Positions 1-7,138 of a DNA stretch of 9,359 nucleotides are shown here, piece by piece. The DNA is from Candidatus Cloacimonadota bacterium (lineage in GTDB: Bacteria; Cloacimonadota; Cloacimonadia; JGIOTU-2): NCBI GenBank assembly GCA_011043895.1, contig DRBZ01000064.1, positions 1 through 9,359 on the forward strand, read 5' to 3'. Positions within the stretch are counted from its first letter, which is position 1, and each line of letters opens with the position of its first letter. The notes under the pieces are model-generated. The model was given only the letters and a program-made list of their open reading frames with translations, was not told the DNA's origin and searched no databases. A program made the position numbers and the translations under genes.

Positions 1-1535
1 AGTATCGTACCGTCCACCCATTCCACAACTGCGACTGCTTCATCGGTGAGTTTTGGCTTTGCAGGAATGCCACACAAATCGTCTATTTCTGCTTTTATGT
101 CATGAATATCACGAATTGGTAAACCGGAATCCTTGGTTGCTTCGATCAGGTCCTTTCTGAGCGGATTGATCGCAATACCTCGCTCAGTTACAATTACGTC
201 AACAAGTTGTCCTGGAGCCACAATAGTCGTCACTTCATCTTTTATTACCGGAATCCTATCGCGGAATGCAGGCGCTGCGATCATCGTGCATTTTGCCATC
301 ATACAGTTCTGGAATCCGCCAATGCCATGCAGCATTCTGCCATCACTGTGGGTCACGCAGTTCGCATTGAAATTCACATCCACCTCTGTGCTGCCAAGTA
401 CGATCACATCCATCATCTGCACTAAATTACTTTTCGCATGAAAGTCATAGATATCGAAAATATCAATCGGAATATGTCTTGGATTATCCCGTAAAGAAGA
501 GAGTGCTTCCAATCCAAAGGATTGTCCATCAAAAATATAATCCGTGCGACCGTTATCAAGCATATCCACAAGAAACTTGGTGCTTCCACCGATCATACTT
601 CGTGCTTTGATACCTCTTTCAGTCAACTTCTGATTCACGAAATCGGTGAACGCAAGTGAAATTCCTCCTGCTCCTGCTTGAAAATTCATGCCATCCCGTA
701 GAATACCTGCAGCATCAACAAATTTTGCAGCATATTCTGCAATGATCAATCTATCCGGGCTTTTCGTGATTCTGGTAGTGCCAGAAACGATCCTCTGAGG
801 ATCGCCAATCTCATCGACAACCACTACGAAATCCACATCATTACCCATTATTTCCCAGGGATAACAAGGAAAATCGATCAGAGTATCAGTTATAATGATA
901 GTTCTATCAGCGTTTTTTGAATCAGTTTTTGAAAAAGAGATGGGACCGAATGGATGTTTTCCAAGCACACCGTTGGCATTTCCCATCATATCAGAAGCGG
1001 ATGCAGCAATGACAGCAATATCAATGTGCACTTCACCATCAGCCACTGCGCGGTACCTGCCGCCATGACTGCGAAGATAACCAAGTCCTTTCATCTTTCC
1101 GTGGCTACAGAAGTCACCGAGAGGACCGTTCATACTGCCCTCGATATGATTGATAACACCGGATTCGAGATGCTTTATGATCGGTGCATGGCAGGGGAAA
1201 GAAGCGCTTGGTAGCCAGGTGAGATTCTTCACACCAAGTTCTGCAGCAATATCAAAAATCCAGTTGGATACATAATCACCGTTACGGTAATGATGATGGG
1301 TCGAGATAGTCATGCCATCTTTCAGACCCGATTTTATCAATGCTTCCCGAAGACTTTCCACTATCTTATTACAATCCTTTGGATAGTTTACCACACTTGG
1401 AATTCGCGGACCAACAGCATGTTTGGTTGGAATATATTTATTAATTCCTTTAAATGGTATTACTTCTTTTCCATTCACTATAGTTGGAACGAGACGCCCC
1501 GCTGCGTTCTTTACGAATTTATCTGCTTTCTTCAT
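1..1535 (-). CDS. citF: Citrate lyase alpha subunit (citrate:acetyl-ACP transferase), 3' end cut by window edge
   Basis: CitF exchanges the acetyl group on the acyl-carrier subunit for citrate, giving citryl-ACP, which the beta subunit then cleaves. It is cytoplasmic. I translated 511 uninterrupted codons from ATG 1535 to the left edge. The product resembles enterobacterial CitF over its whole length as I recall that sequence: a CHAP motif near residue 120, GSMNGPLG at 133-140, SHGGR at 156-160, a GNANG motif, then QAGAGG, GGST and a SDGR-like stretch, and VVEWVDGT just before the edge. E. coli CitF is about 510 residues and ends shortly after that last motif, so only about ten residues should be missing. 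The ATG overlaps the stop of the fused citDE gene as ATGA, and a GGAGG site lies 9 bases upstream inside citDE, which indicates translational coupling. No frameshift or internal stop was seen. The family call is secure. Confidence 0.95.
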   Translation of the reverse strand, partial: MKKADKFVKNAAGRLVPTIVNGKEVIPFKGINKYIPTKHAVGPRIPSVVNYPKDCNKIVESLREALIKSGLKDGMTISTHHHYRNGDYVSNWIFDIAAELGVKNLTWLPSASFPCHAPIIKHLESGVINHIEGSMNGPLGDFCSHGKMKGLGYLRSHGGRYRAVADGEVHIDIAVIAASASDMMGNANGVLGKHPFGPISFSKTDSKNADRTIIITDTLIDFPCYPWEIMGNDVDFVVVVDEIGDPQRIVSGTTRITKSPDRLIIAEYAAKFVDAAGILRDGMNFQAGAGGISLAFTDFVNQKLTERGIKARSMIGGSTKFLVDMLDNGRTDYIFDGQSFGLEALSSLRDNPRHIPIDIFDIYDFHAKSNLVQMMDVIVLGSTEVDVNFNANCVTHSDGRMLHGIGGFQNCMMAKCTMIAAPAFRDRIPVIKDEVTTIVAPGQLVDVIVTERGIAINPLRKDLIEATKDSGLPIRDIHDIKAEIDDLCGIPAKPKLTDEAVAVVEWVDGTI

Positions 1536-2716
1536 GATAGTATACCTCCAGCTCGAGCCATTTCAAGGATTTTTTGTGCCTGCTTCACTACCGGTGGATC
1601 GATCATCTTGCTTCCAAGTGCAACAACGCCGATACCTTCTTTTTCTGCTTGCTCAAACGCTTCCACAATCTGTTTTGCCCGTTCAAGCTCTTCCGGGGAT
1701 GGCAGGAAAGCTTCATGCACCACTTTGATCTGACTGGGATGTATACAACCCTTACCGTCAAATCCCATTGATTTGGCTTGTTTTACATTTTCATACAAAC
1801 CCTCCATGTCATCAACATCGGAATATACCGTGTCAATTGCCTGCACTCCTGCTGCTTTTGCAGCGTTGAGCACCATACTTTTGGCAAAAAAGCATTCCTC
1901 TTCAGATTGGGTTCTTCGAACGCCAATGTCAGCAGTATAATCTTCAAGACCGAGAGCGAGACCGATGATAGTATCAGCAGCAGTAGCTATCTCATACGCA
2001 AAAAGAACACCTTTTGCAGACTCGATTATTGGTAAGAGATATACAGGAGTGTTATCAGCTTTTTCTTTTGTTATGAATTCAGCAATCTCGATTATCTGTG
2101 CTTTGGATTCACATTTTGGAATGAGTATGACATGTACATTTTGGTTAATAACTTCCTTAACATCTTCATAGCCAAGTGGAAGTTGATTGATCCTGACCAT
2201 GCGCTCAGCACCTTTGAAATCAATCGTTCTGAGTGTATTTCTTACAAGAATTCGAGCTGCTGCTTTTTCATTCGGATGAACTGAATCTTCAAGATCAAGG
2301 ATAATACCGTCTGCTTCATACAAGCCGGCGTTGAGTGCAAGTTTGGGTGTATCGCCCGGAATATACAATCGGGATCGACGTAACCTGTTCTTCTCTGAAC
2401 CATACAGGCAATATTCTTTCATCTCCGGAAGATAGGATTCCTTTATAGATGGATCCGCATCTTTCAGCGCAGCTTCGAGACGTGCAGCAATCACAAAATC
2501 CAGAGCGCCCTGATCTTCTATCATAACTTTTGCATTTTTAACCTTAAAATGATCCAATATCTCGTGTGTAAGCGCAAGGATTTGTTCTTGAAAGAAATTC
2601 GCAACCTTACTGTCTAATTCAATTTGAATCCCGCCCGATGTGGTTAACTCGATTGTTACCCTACAATCCGAACGAACTTTTGGACCATAATTTCCTGCTG
2701 ATCCAATTCGTGCCAT
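1532..2716 (-). CDS. citE: Fused citrate lyase acyl carrier protein (CitD) and beta subunit (CitE)
   Basis: The 394-residue protein joins two citrate lyase subunits that are normally separate. Residues 1-90 resemble CitD, the carrier that bears the phosphoribosyl-dephospho-CoA arm; the clearest match is the DQGALDFVIAARLEAAL stretch at 68-84. After a charged linker at about 90-110 comes a nearly full-length CitE, the citryl-ACP lyase of the HpcH/HpaI aldolase family: RSRLYIPG at 114-121, DLEDSV at 141-146, VRIN with Arg175, IES with Glu232, LGLED with Glu258/Asp259 and GFDGKGCIHPSQI at 318-330. These conserved acidic and arginine residues are where the family binds Mg2+ and substrate. The site that should carry the prosthetic group is altered: the usual AGT-x-ES context becomes AG, six other residues, then Arg15-Ser16-Asp17, so Ser16 is the best candidate. 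The start is firm (AAGGAG 5 bases before ATG). The gene follows the phosphatidyltransferase by 22 bp and overlaps citF by 4 bp. No citC ligase gene is present in the window. Confidence 0.92.
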   Translation of the reverse strand: MARIGSAGNYGPKVRSDCRVTIELTTSGGIQIELDSKVANFFQEQILALTHEILDHFKVKNAKVMIEDQGALDFVIAARLEAALKDADPSIKESYLPEMKEYCLYGSEKNRLRRSRLYIPGDTPKLALNAGLYEADGIILDLEDSVHPNEKAAARILVRNTLRTIDFKGAERMVRINQLPLGYEDVKEVINQNVHVILIPKCESKAQIIEIAEFITKEKADNTPVYLLPIIESAKGVLFAYEIATAADTIIGLALGLEDYTADIGVRRTQSEEECFFAKSMVLNAAKAAGVQAIDTVYSDVDDMEGLYENVKQAKSMGFDGKGCIHPSQIKVVHEAFLPSPEELERAKQIVEAFEQAEKEGIGVVALGSKMIDPPVVKQAQKILEMARAGGILS

Positions 2717-2721
2717 ACGTT

Positions 2722-2727
2722 CTCCTT
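2722..2727 (-). promoter_or_regulatory. Ribosome binding site of the citDE fusion
   Basis: AAGGAG on the - strand lies 5 bases before ATG 2716. It fixes the start upstream of the CitD-like domain, so the fusion protein is translated from its own strong site and is not an artefact of extending a CitE frame upstream. Confidence 0.8.
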
Positions 2728-2738
2728 ATATTTTGACT

Positions 2739-3665
2739 CTAATTTTTTATTAAGATTTTTTTATTCACTCTCGCTTGAATGATCCATAGTGCAACCATCC
2801 AGATGTTAGCGATCACAATTATATAACCGAAGAAAATAATGGGTTTGAACAAAATTGCAGATATGATCATGAAAAATGCCTGTGCAGTGGGACCGATCCA
2901 GAACCAGAGGAAGATAAGGATTTTGTTCTTTTGATAATAGATTTCCCTGTCGTACAGTTCCTGCTTTTCGAGTTTAAAGAGCTGTAAATGGGAATAGCCA
3001 AGATACAGCGCGATGAGGACCTTATCCATAATTCTGCCCTTTTCGTGCTTGATGTTACGCAATTCTTCTCTGTAATGTTTTTTCGCTTCCCATGTTGATT
3101 TGATCATACCCAATCCATGAGCCATGAATTCCACGCGGTAGTAGTCAACGATCATAGAATGGAAAATCCAGCTTACTGCAGAGATAGCAAGCAATGTCCA
3201 GTGCGAAACGTTGATTCCAAATGGAACCTGATAACCTGCATTGGCTAAACCGATACCATATCCAATGAACACAGCCACTCCAACCGAATAATCAGCGAAA
3301 CCATCAACGATCCTGCCGACAGGAGTTCCGCTGTTTTTCAGCCGGGCGATCATGCCATCCACACAATCCAGCACAAGGCAGAAAAAGTGTAAACCACCAG
3401 CAATAATAAAATAGGTATGAGTTCCTCTTGTATAAAGAAATCCACTGATAACACCTGTGATTATGGTCATTAGCGAGACCTGGTTGGGTGTGATGTTCGT
3501 ACGATAGATCATTTTAACGAAAATGAATGCAATCGGTCTTAGTATGTAGAGTGTGAGTGTTTCATCAAACACGATATGTTTAAGCGATTGTTTGAATTCC
3601 TGAAAAACCTTCTGGTTTATTTCAGCAATATTGATTTTTACGTTAGATTTCTTCTTCTGCTTCAT
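2739..3665 (-). CDS. CDP-alcohol phosphatidyltransferase (integral membrane)
   Basis: Enzymes of this family move a phosphatidyl (or similar) group from a CDP-activated lipid or alcohol onto an alcohol acceptor in the inner membrane. The family signature D-x2-DG-x2-AR-x8-G-x3-D-x3-D is complete: Asp100, Asp103-Gly104, Ala107-Arg108, Gly117, Asp121 and Asp125. These acidic residues bind the metal and CDP. A TPNQ motif at 59-62 before the next helix is also typical. Hydrophobic segments lie at about 40-54, 63-78, 84-99, 127-141, 156-173, 249-273 and 276-296. The protein has 308 residues, against about 180-200 for PgsA-like members. The extra length is mainly an N-terminal arm of about 35 residues and a charged loop at about 175-247. 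The acceptor (glycerol phosphate, inositol phosphate, serine or other) cannot be read from the sequence. It starts 21 bp after the PP2C-like gene and precedes citDE by 22 bp, with only a weak purine-rich SD (GAAGAAAG). Confidence 0.92.
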   Translation of the reverse strand: MKQKKKSNVKINIAEINQKVFQEFKQSLKHIVFDETLTLYILRPIAFIFVKMIYRTNITPNQVSLMTIITGVISGFLYTRGTHTYFIIAGGLHFFCLVLDCVDGMIARLKNSGTPVGRIVDGFADYSVGVAVFIGYGIGLANAGYQVPFGINVSHWTLLAISAVSWIFHSMIVDYYRVEFMAHGLGMIKSTWEAKKHYREELRNIKHEKGRIMDKVLIALYLGYSHLQLFKLEKQELYDREIYYQKNKILIFLWFWIGPTAQAFFMIISAILFKPIIFFGYIIVIANIWMVALWIIQARVNKKILIKN

Positions 3666-3686
3666 ATCTTAGAGCTTTCTTCAATA

Positions 3687-5060
3687 TTATATAAGTATAA
3701 GATCAATTTTTATCACTTTTCTGCCCATTGTTACATAAAAGCATTTTTCGATGTAATCATACTCAGAAATGAAATCAATCTCGGATCCAAATTCTTCCAT
3801 TGCGATGACATCGCCCTTTTCTGCAAGCACGAGCTGTATGGTATTCTTGTCCACAAGAATGTAGTAATTCTGTTCCAACCGACCATCACGGATATAATCA
3901 AGCACGATCAAATGCGGACTTTCTTTGATATATTTAACAGGAGTCGATGGTTTGTTCTTGTTCCATTTGATCTTCCCATTTGTTTTATCGAGTAAATAAT
4001 GATTATCTTCTGCATCAACGATAAGTAATTTTTCATTTCTGAGTGACTCAGCAGTACGAATCTTATCATTGAATGTAGCTTTCCATTTTAGCTGATAGGT
4101 ATTTTTTTTGATGCATGTCAGTTCATTATCAGTGATAAAATACAGATTTTCTACATCGAATTTAGGCGGGAGTGTAATCTCTTTGGGGCTAAGCCATTCC
4201 CATTCTTTCACTTCAAACGCAGGTTGGGGGAGATTCGGAAAGAGTGATTTATAATCAATGAGAAATTTTTTCTTTTCACTGATAACCTCCTTTCCACTGC
4301 TCAGCAAGCCCTGCGCCCATTTTCTACCAAAAATGACATATGCTGTTGCTATAATAATAACGATGAGCATGATACGACCTGTTGTTTTCGAGGTCAGCCG
4401 AAATTTCAGACGGGATTTATATTTTGAATGCCTTTCTCTTGCTGAAATGTGAGCAAGGGGGATTACATTATCAGAAAAAAGCTGATCTATCAAGCTCAGA
4501 AAATTCTCACGAGCAGCAAATTCCAGTGATAGTTCTTTGGCTTGTTTGAAAGGAATGATCAAAATATCTGTACTCTCAGTTAGTTTATGAGAATGCACTT
4601 TTATCTGAAGTTCACCTTCTTTGATGCCCAGTATAGGAATTTGAAAAGATTCTTTGAAATTATTTTCAATATCAAGACCGATCGAAGAAAAAGACTTATC
4701 AAAGCAATAAATAAGCAATCTTCCAGTTTGAGCAAAATATGCAGTATCATTCTTTATAACACAAATCAGCGCAGAAACTTCAAATTTACACTTTTCTCTG
4801 TTGAAAAAAGCTGTGAGATGCCAGTTCATCTCGCGAATTGTTTCTTTTAGCCGAGAAGAAATATCATAAGAATCCTTATGGAACTGATCTTTGAAAACTT
4901 GCAGAAGTACTGCGATTGCCTTTTCTGCTTTTTTTGATGATTCATAAGTATTCAGGATAAGTGCTGCTTTCTCCTGCGTGTGTTCGTAAAAATCAGAATA
5001 AATATAATTCCCTGATTTAATCGAGAAATTGTTCCGAATCGAAATATGAGTATTCGTCAT
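3687..5060 (-). CDS. Single-pass membrane protein: degenerate PP2C-like domain plus PQQ-like repeat domain
   Basis: I do not recognise a named family. From ATG 5060 the protein has 457 residues. Residues 1-200 have a weak PP2C/SpoIIE-phosphatase look: helices around 40-85, then a strand pair with FEVSALICVI and FAQTGRLLIY (93-118), where active enzymes have GTT and GDSR. The DGxGG-type metal aspartates are not visible, so this would be an inactive phosphatase fold. A basic stretch (208-228) leads into one hydrophobic segment (about 229-245). The C-terminal half (about 300-455) has strands resembling PQQ or quinoprotein repeats, e.g. NLYFITDNELTCIKK near 305 and YLLDKTNGKIKW at 355-366. The positive-inside rule suggests the N-terminal half is cytoplasmic and the repeats periplasmic. 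The frame is open upstream to ATG 5150, but that start would overlap the radical SAM gene by 94 bp. ATG 5060 forms an ATGA overlap with its stop and is preferred, although SD support is weak for both. The gene is real; the function is unknown. Confidence 0.75.
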   Translation of the reverse strand: MTNTHISIRNNFSIKSGNYIYSDFYEHTQEKAALILNTYESSKKAEKAIAVLLQVFKDQFHKDSYDISSRLKETIREMNWHLTAFFNREKCKFEVSALICVIKNDTAYFAQTGRLLIYCFDKSFSSIGLDIENNFKESFQIPILGIKEGELQIKVHSHKLTESTDILIIPFKQAKELSLEFAARENFLSLIDQLFSDNVIPLAHISARERHSKYKSRLKFRLTSKTTGRIMLIVIIIATAYVIFGRKWAQGLLSSGKEVISEKKKFLIDYKSLFPNLPQPAFEVKEWEWLSPKEITLPPKFDVENLYFITDNELTCIKKNTYQLKWKATFNDKIRTAESLRNEKLLIVDAEDNHYLLDKTNGKIKWNKNKPSTPVKYIKESPHLIVLDYIRDGRLEQNYYILVDKNTIQLVLAEKGDVIAMEEFGSEIDFISEYDYIEKCFYVTMGRKVIKIDLILI

Positions 5061-6139
5061 TTTTTGAATAATCTCAACGCTGCTTTGAACAGGATCGAGT
5101 TTTTCATGAGCATATTCGTATATGATGCGTTTGCCATAGGGCAGAAGCATTTATCTTTTCTGATTTTCCTGCGCTCTTCTTTGAGAAGTTTGCTTTTCTT
5201 CCAGAGTTTCCTGAAGTTATAATTATAGCTTTTAAGATTTCCCACATTGACTGCTTTCATACAACAGGGCCATACATCGCCGTTTGGAGCGATCTGTGCT
5301 GAGAGAATTCCTGCGTAACATCGGAATAGCTGCTGCTTGTTTTTGAGGAGTTTTTTTACCATTTTGTAGTATTCGATACGGAAGGTCTGAGTGATCTTGT
5401 TCATGCCGGAGAAATGAGTATTTCGTATTATGTGAAGTAGAGAATCGATTGCCTGTGAATATTCCATGGTTGACGGACTGATATCCTCATCCATAGTACC
5501 GAGTTCGACACGGTTTTCAGCAATTTCAGTGATATATGAATCGGGCTTTAGATCCATTAACGTGCCGGAAATTTCATGGAAATGATCAACGTTAAATTTT
5601 GAAATAACTGTATGAATGCCAATGTTCAGATTGCAAAGGTCTAATTTTCTAAGCCCTTTATAGGTTTTCTGTGCTTTTTCATAAGCACCTGGAATTCCCC
5701 GAATAGTATCATTCCGTGAGCCAATATCATCTATTGAAAGGTTGATGACAATGCTGCTTTTCGGGCAATTCTTTGCAATAGTTCTCACCCGCTTCGGTAT
5801 CTCTTTACACAGCAGTCCATTTGTAGGGATATTGATGATCTTCGGTTTGCATCTATCATAAATCGTCTGAATGATCTCTTCAAGATCTCTTCGCAGGAAG
5901 GGTTCACCTCCGCTCATTGTTATCCAGTAGGCAGAGTTTCCGATTGACTTGAATATTTTATCATATTCGGGAACAGTAAGTTCATCGCACTTCTTTTCAT
6001 AAATATTACAGGTCTTGCAGCGCGAGTTGCAGCGGTAGGTTACGCTGACCGTGTAATTCACCGGCAGTATGAATTTCTCATACAAATGTCGTGAAAGGCG
6101 AAGTAAAATGAGTTTAAGAAGAAGTTTTATGCTTTTCAT
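5057..6139 (-). CDS. Radical SAM protein with SPASM/twitch-like C-terminal cluster region
   Basis: Radical SAM enzymes cleave S-adenosylmethionine at a 4Fe-4S cluster to start radical chemistry. The cluster motif CxxxCxxC is present as Cys37, Cys41 and Cys44, preceded by the usual YTVSVTYRCN strand. SGGEP at 76-80 is the SAM-binding motif, and NIPTNGLL at 103-110 and the INLSIDD strand at 132-138 follow as expected. The C-terminal part has Cys274-x12-Gly287-x4-Cys292, the first half of a SPASM motif, then Cys293 and a Cys331-x-Cys333 pair, so an auxiliary cluster is likely but the full SPASM spacing is not met. The first 25 residues are hydrophobic with scattered Lys and Arg and could sit on the membrane. 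The product has 360 residues. The start lacks a clear SD; no better in-frame start was seen. It lies 111 bp after the glycosyltransferase and overlaps the next gene by 4 bp. The substrate could be a peptide or a lipid/sugar precursor; the neighbours favour the latter, as inference only. Confidence 0.9.
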   Translation of the reverse strand: MKSIKLLLKLILLRLSRHLYEKFILPVNYTVSVTYRCNSRCKTCNIYEKKCDELTVPEYDKIFKSIGNSAYWITMSGGEPFLRRDLEEIIQTIYDRCKPKIINIPTNGLLCKEIPKRVRTIAKNCPKSSIVINLSIDDIGSRNDTIRGIPGAYEKAQKTYKGLRKLDLCNLNIGIHTVISKFNVDHFHEISGTLMDLKPDSYITEIAENRVELGTMDEDISPSTMEYSQAIDSLLHIIRNTHFSGMNKITQTFRIEYYKMVKKLLKNKQQLFRCYAGILSAQIAPNGDVWPCCMKAVNVGNLKSYNYNFRKLWKKSKLLKEERRKIRKDKCFCPMANASYTNMLMKNSILFKAALRLFKK

Positions 6140-6250
6140 AGATTTTGTTTAGTGAATAATAACATATTCCGTTTCTAAAGTGGGCTTTGGGAACGAGATA
6201 AACACGATGTTTCTCTGAATGTGAATATAATGAAATGTTGTTATACATTT

Positions 6251-7138
6251 TTATGATTTACCCAAATCTTTGGTGGACTCTGAAATGTCCCATTTATAAG
6301 GAACTTTCTTCAATATTTTAAAATCAAACCAACCGAGAAAACGTCCCCATACTTCGAGAAGCATTGTATAGATTATCTTCAAGTCCTTTATAGGATCAAG
6401 AGAAAATTCCTTCAGGGTCAATCCGATGATCAAGCCGGAATTCTGGGAAACAACAGTATAATCCTGATTTTTCTGTAGCCACAGATGGCCGGTGTAAATA
6501 CGCCTGCGCTGTTTGATGAAATCAGATACATTTTCAGGTCCCTTATTATGTATGATTGCATCGGGAATGTATTTTAATTTTAATCCATTATCCGTAATGA
6601 TGGATTCGATACTTGCTTCATCTACCGGACTATGCTCAGGAATTTCTTTCACCAAATTTCTAAATGATGCCATCTCTCCTATTTTAGGGGAAATAAGTGC
6701 CATTTTATGATGGAGTTTCCAGAGCATACATACCGCAAATCCAATAAAGCTCTTCGGATTATTTATCGGTTCCGGTCGTCCGCCTGTCATACCAATAGTT
6801 TCATCATAAAACGGTGCTGCCAGTTTTTCAATGGTATTCTTTGCTGGGATCGTATCCGCACTCTCGATGATCAACACATCCCCGGTCGCTGCTTTTAGAA
6901 ATAAGTTAATTGCAGAGGATTTTCCTTTTCTCTCTTCCTGTGTGATAAGCTGAATACGTGGATCCTTCTTCATATACTGGCGCACAATCTCATCGGTTCG
7001 GTCTGTCGAGGCGCTGGAAACCACAATGATCTCTTTCAGTTGAACGGTTTCGAGGACTTGCTCTTCCACTGCCTGAAGAAGCTGTCCGATATTTTTCTCC
7101 TCATTATAAGCGAAGATGCCCAAGCTAACACTAATCAT
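6251..7138 (-). CDS. Family 2 glycosyltransferase
   Basis: This GT-A fold enzyme should transfer a sugar from a nucleotide-sugar donor. The N-terminus is classic: VSLGIFAYNEEKNIG at 4-18, EIIVVSSASTDRT at 36-48 for nucleotide binding, and the R-KGKSSAIN region near 70-78. At the DxD position the sequence reads IESADTIP (91-98), so only the second aspartate (Asp95) remains and the first is replaced by Ser93; Glu92 may help bind the metal. DEASIE at 173-178 occupies the acceptor/base region, and QRRRIYTGH at 210-218 corresponds to the QxxRW-like motif of processive and related GT2 enzymes. Residues 257-275 are aromatic and hydrophobic and could associate with the membrane, but there is no clear transmembrane bundle. 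The product has 295 residues. It starts 8 bp inside the end of nusB with AGGAAAGAG just upstream, so the two are translationally coupled. The family is secure; donor and acceptor are unknown. Confidence 0.9.
   Translation of the reverse strand: MISVSLGIFAYNEEKNIGQLLQAVEEQVLETVQLKEIIVVSSASTDRTDEIVRQYMKKDPRIQLITQEERKGKSSAINLFLKAATGDVLIIESADTIPAKNTIEKLAAPFYDETIGMTGGRPEPINNPKSFIGFAVCMLWKLHHKMALISPKIGEMASFRNLVKEIPEHSPVDEASIESIITDNGLKLKYIPDAIIHNKGPENVSDFIKQRRRIYTGHLWLQKNQDYTVVSQNSGLIIGLTLKEFSLDPIKDLKIIYTMLLEVWGRFLGWFDFKILKKVPYKWDISESTKDLGKS

Noticed and set aside
133..1214. Plus-strand open frames of 70-100 codons
   Set aside because: They lie opposite citF, which matches its family along the whole stretch; their translations look like antisense shadows.
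1290..2171. Plus-strand open frames opposite the citF start and the citDE fusion, up to 147 codons
   Set aside because: Antisense to well-matched coding sequence, with Cys/His/Ser-rich compositions and no recognisable motif.
3576..3995. Plus-strand 139-codon frame
   Set aside because: It spans the junction of two minus-strand genes with no SD and no family resemblance.
6233..6250. Inverted repeat AAATGT-6-ACATTT just after the glycosyltransferase stop as a terminator
   Set aside because: The stem is only six A/T-rich pairs with no U-tract in the - strand direction, so it is unlikely to terminate transcription.
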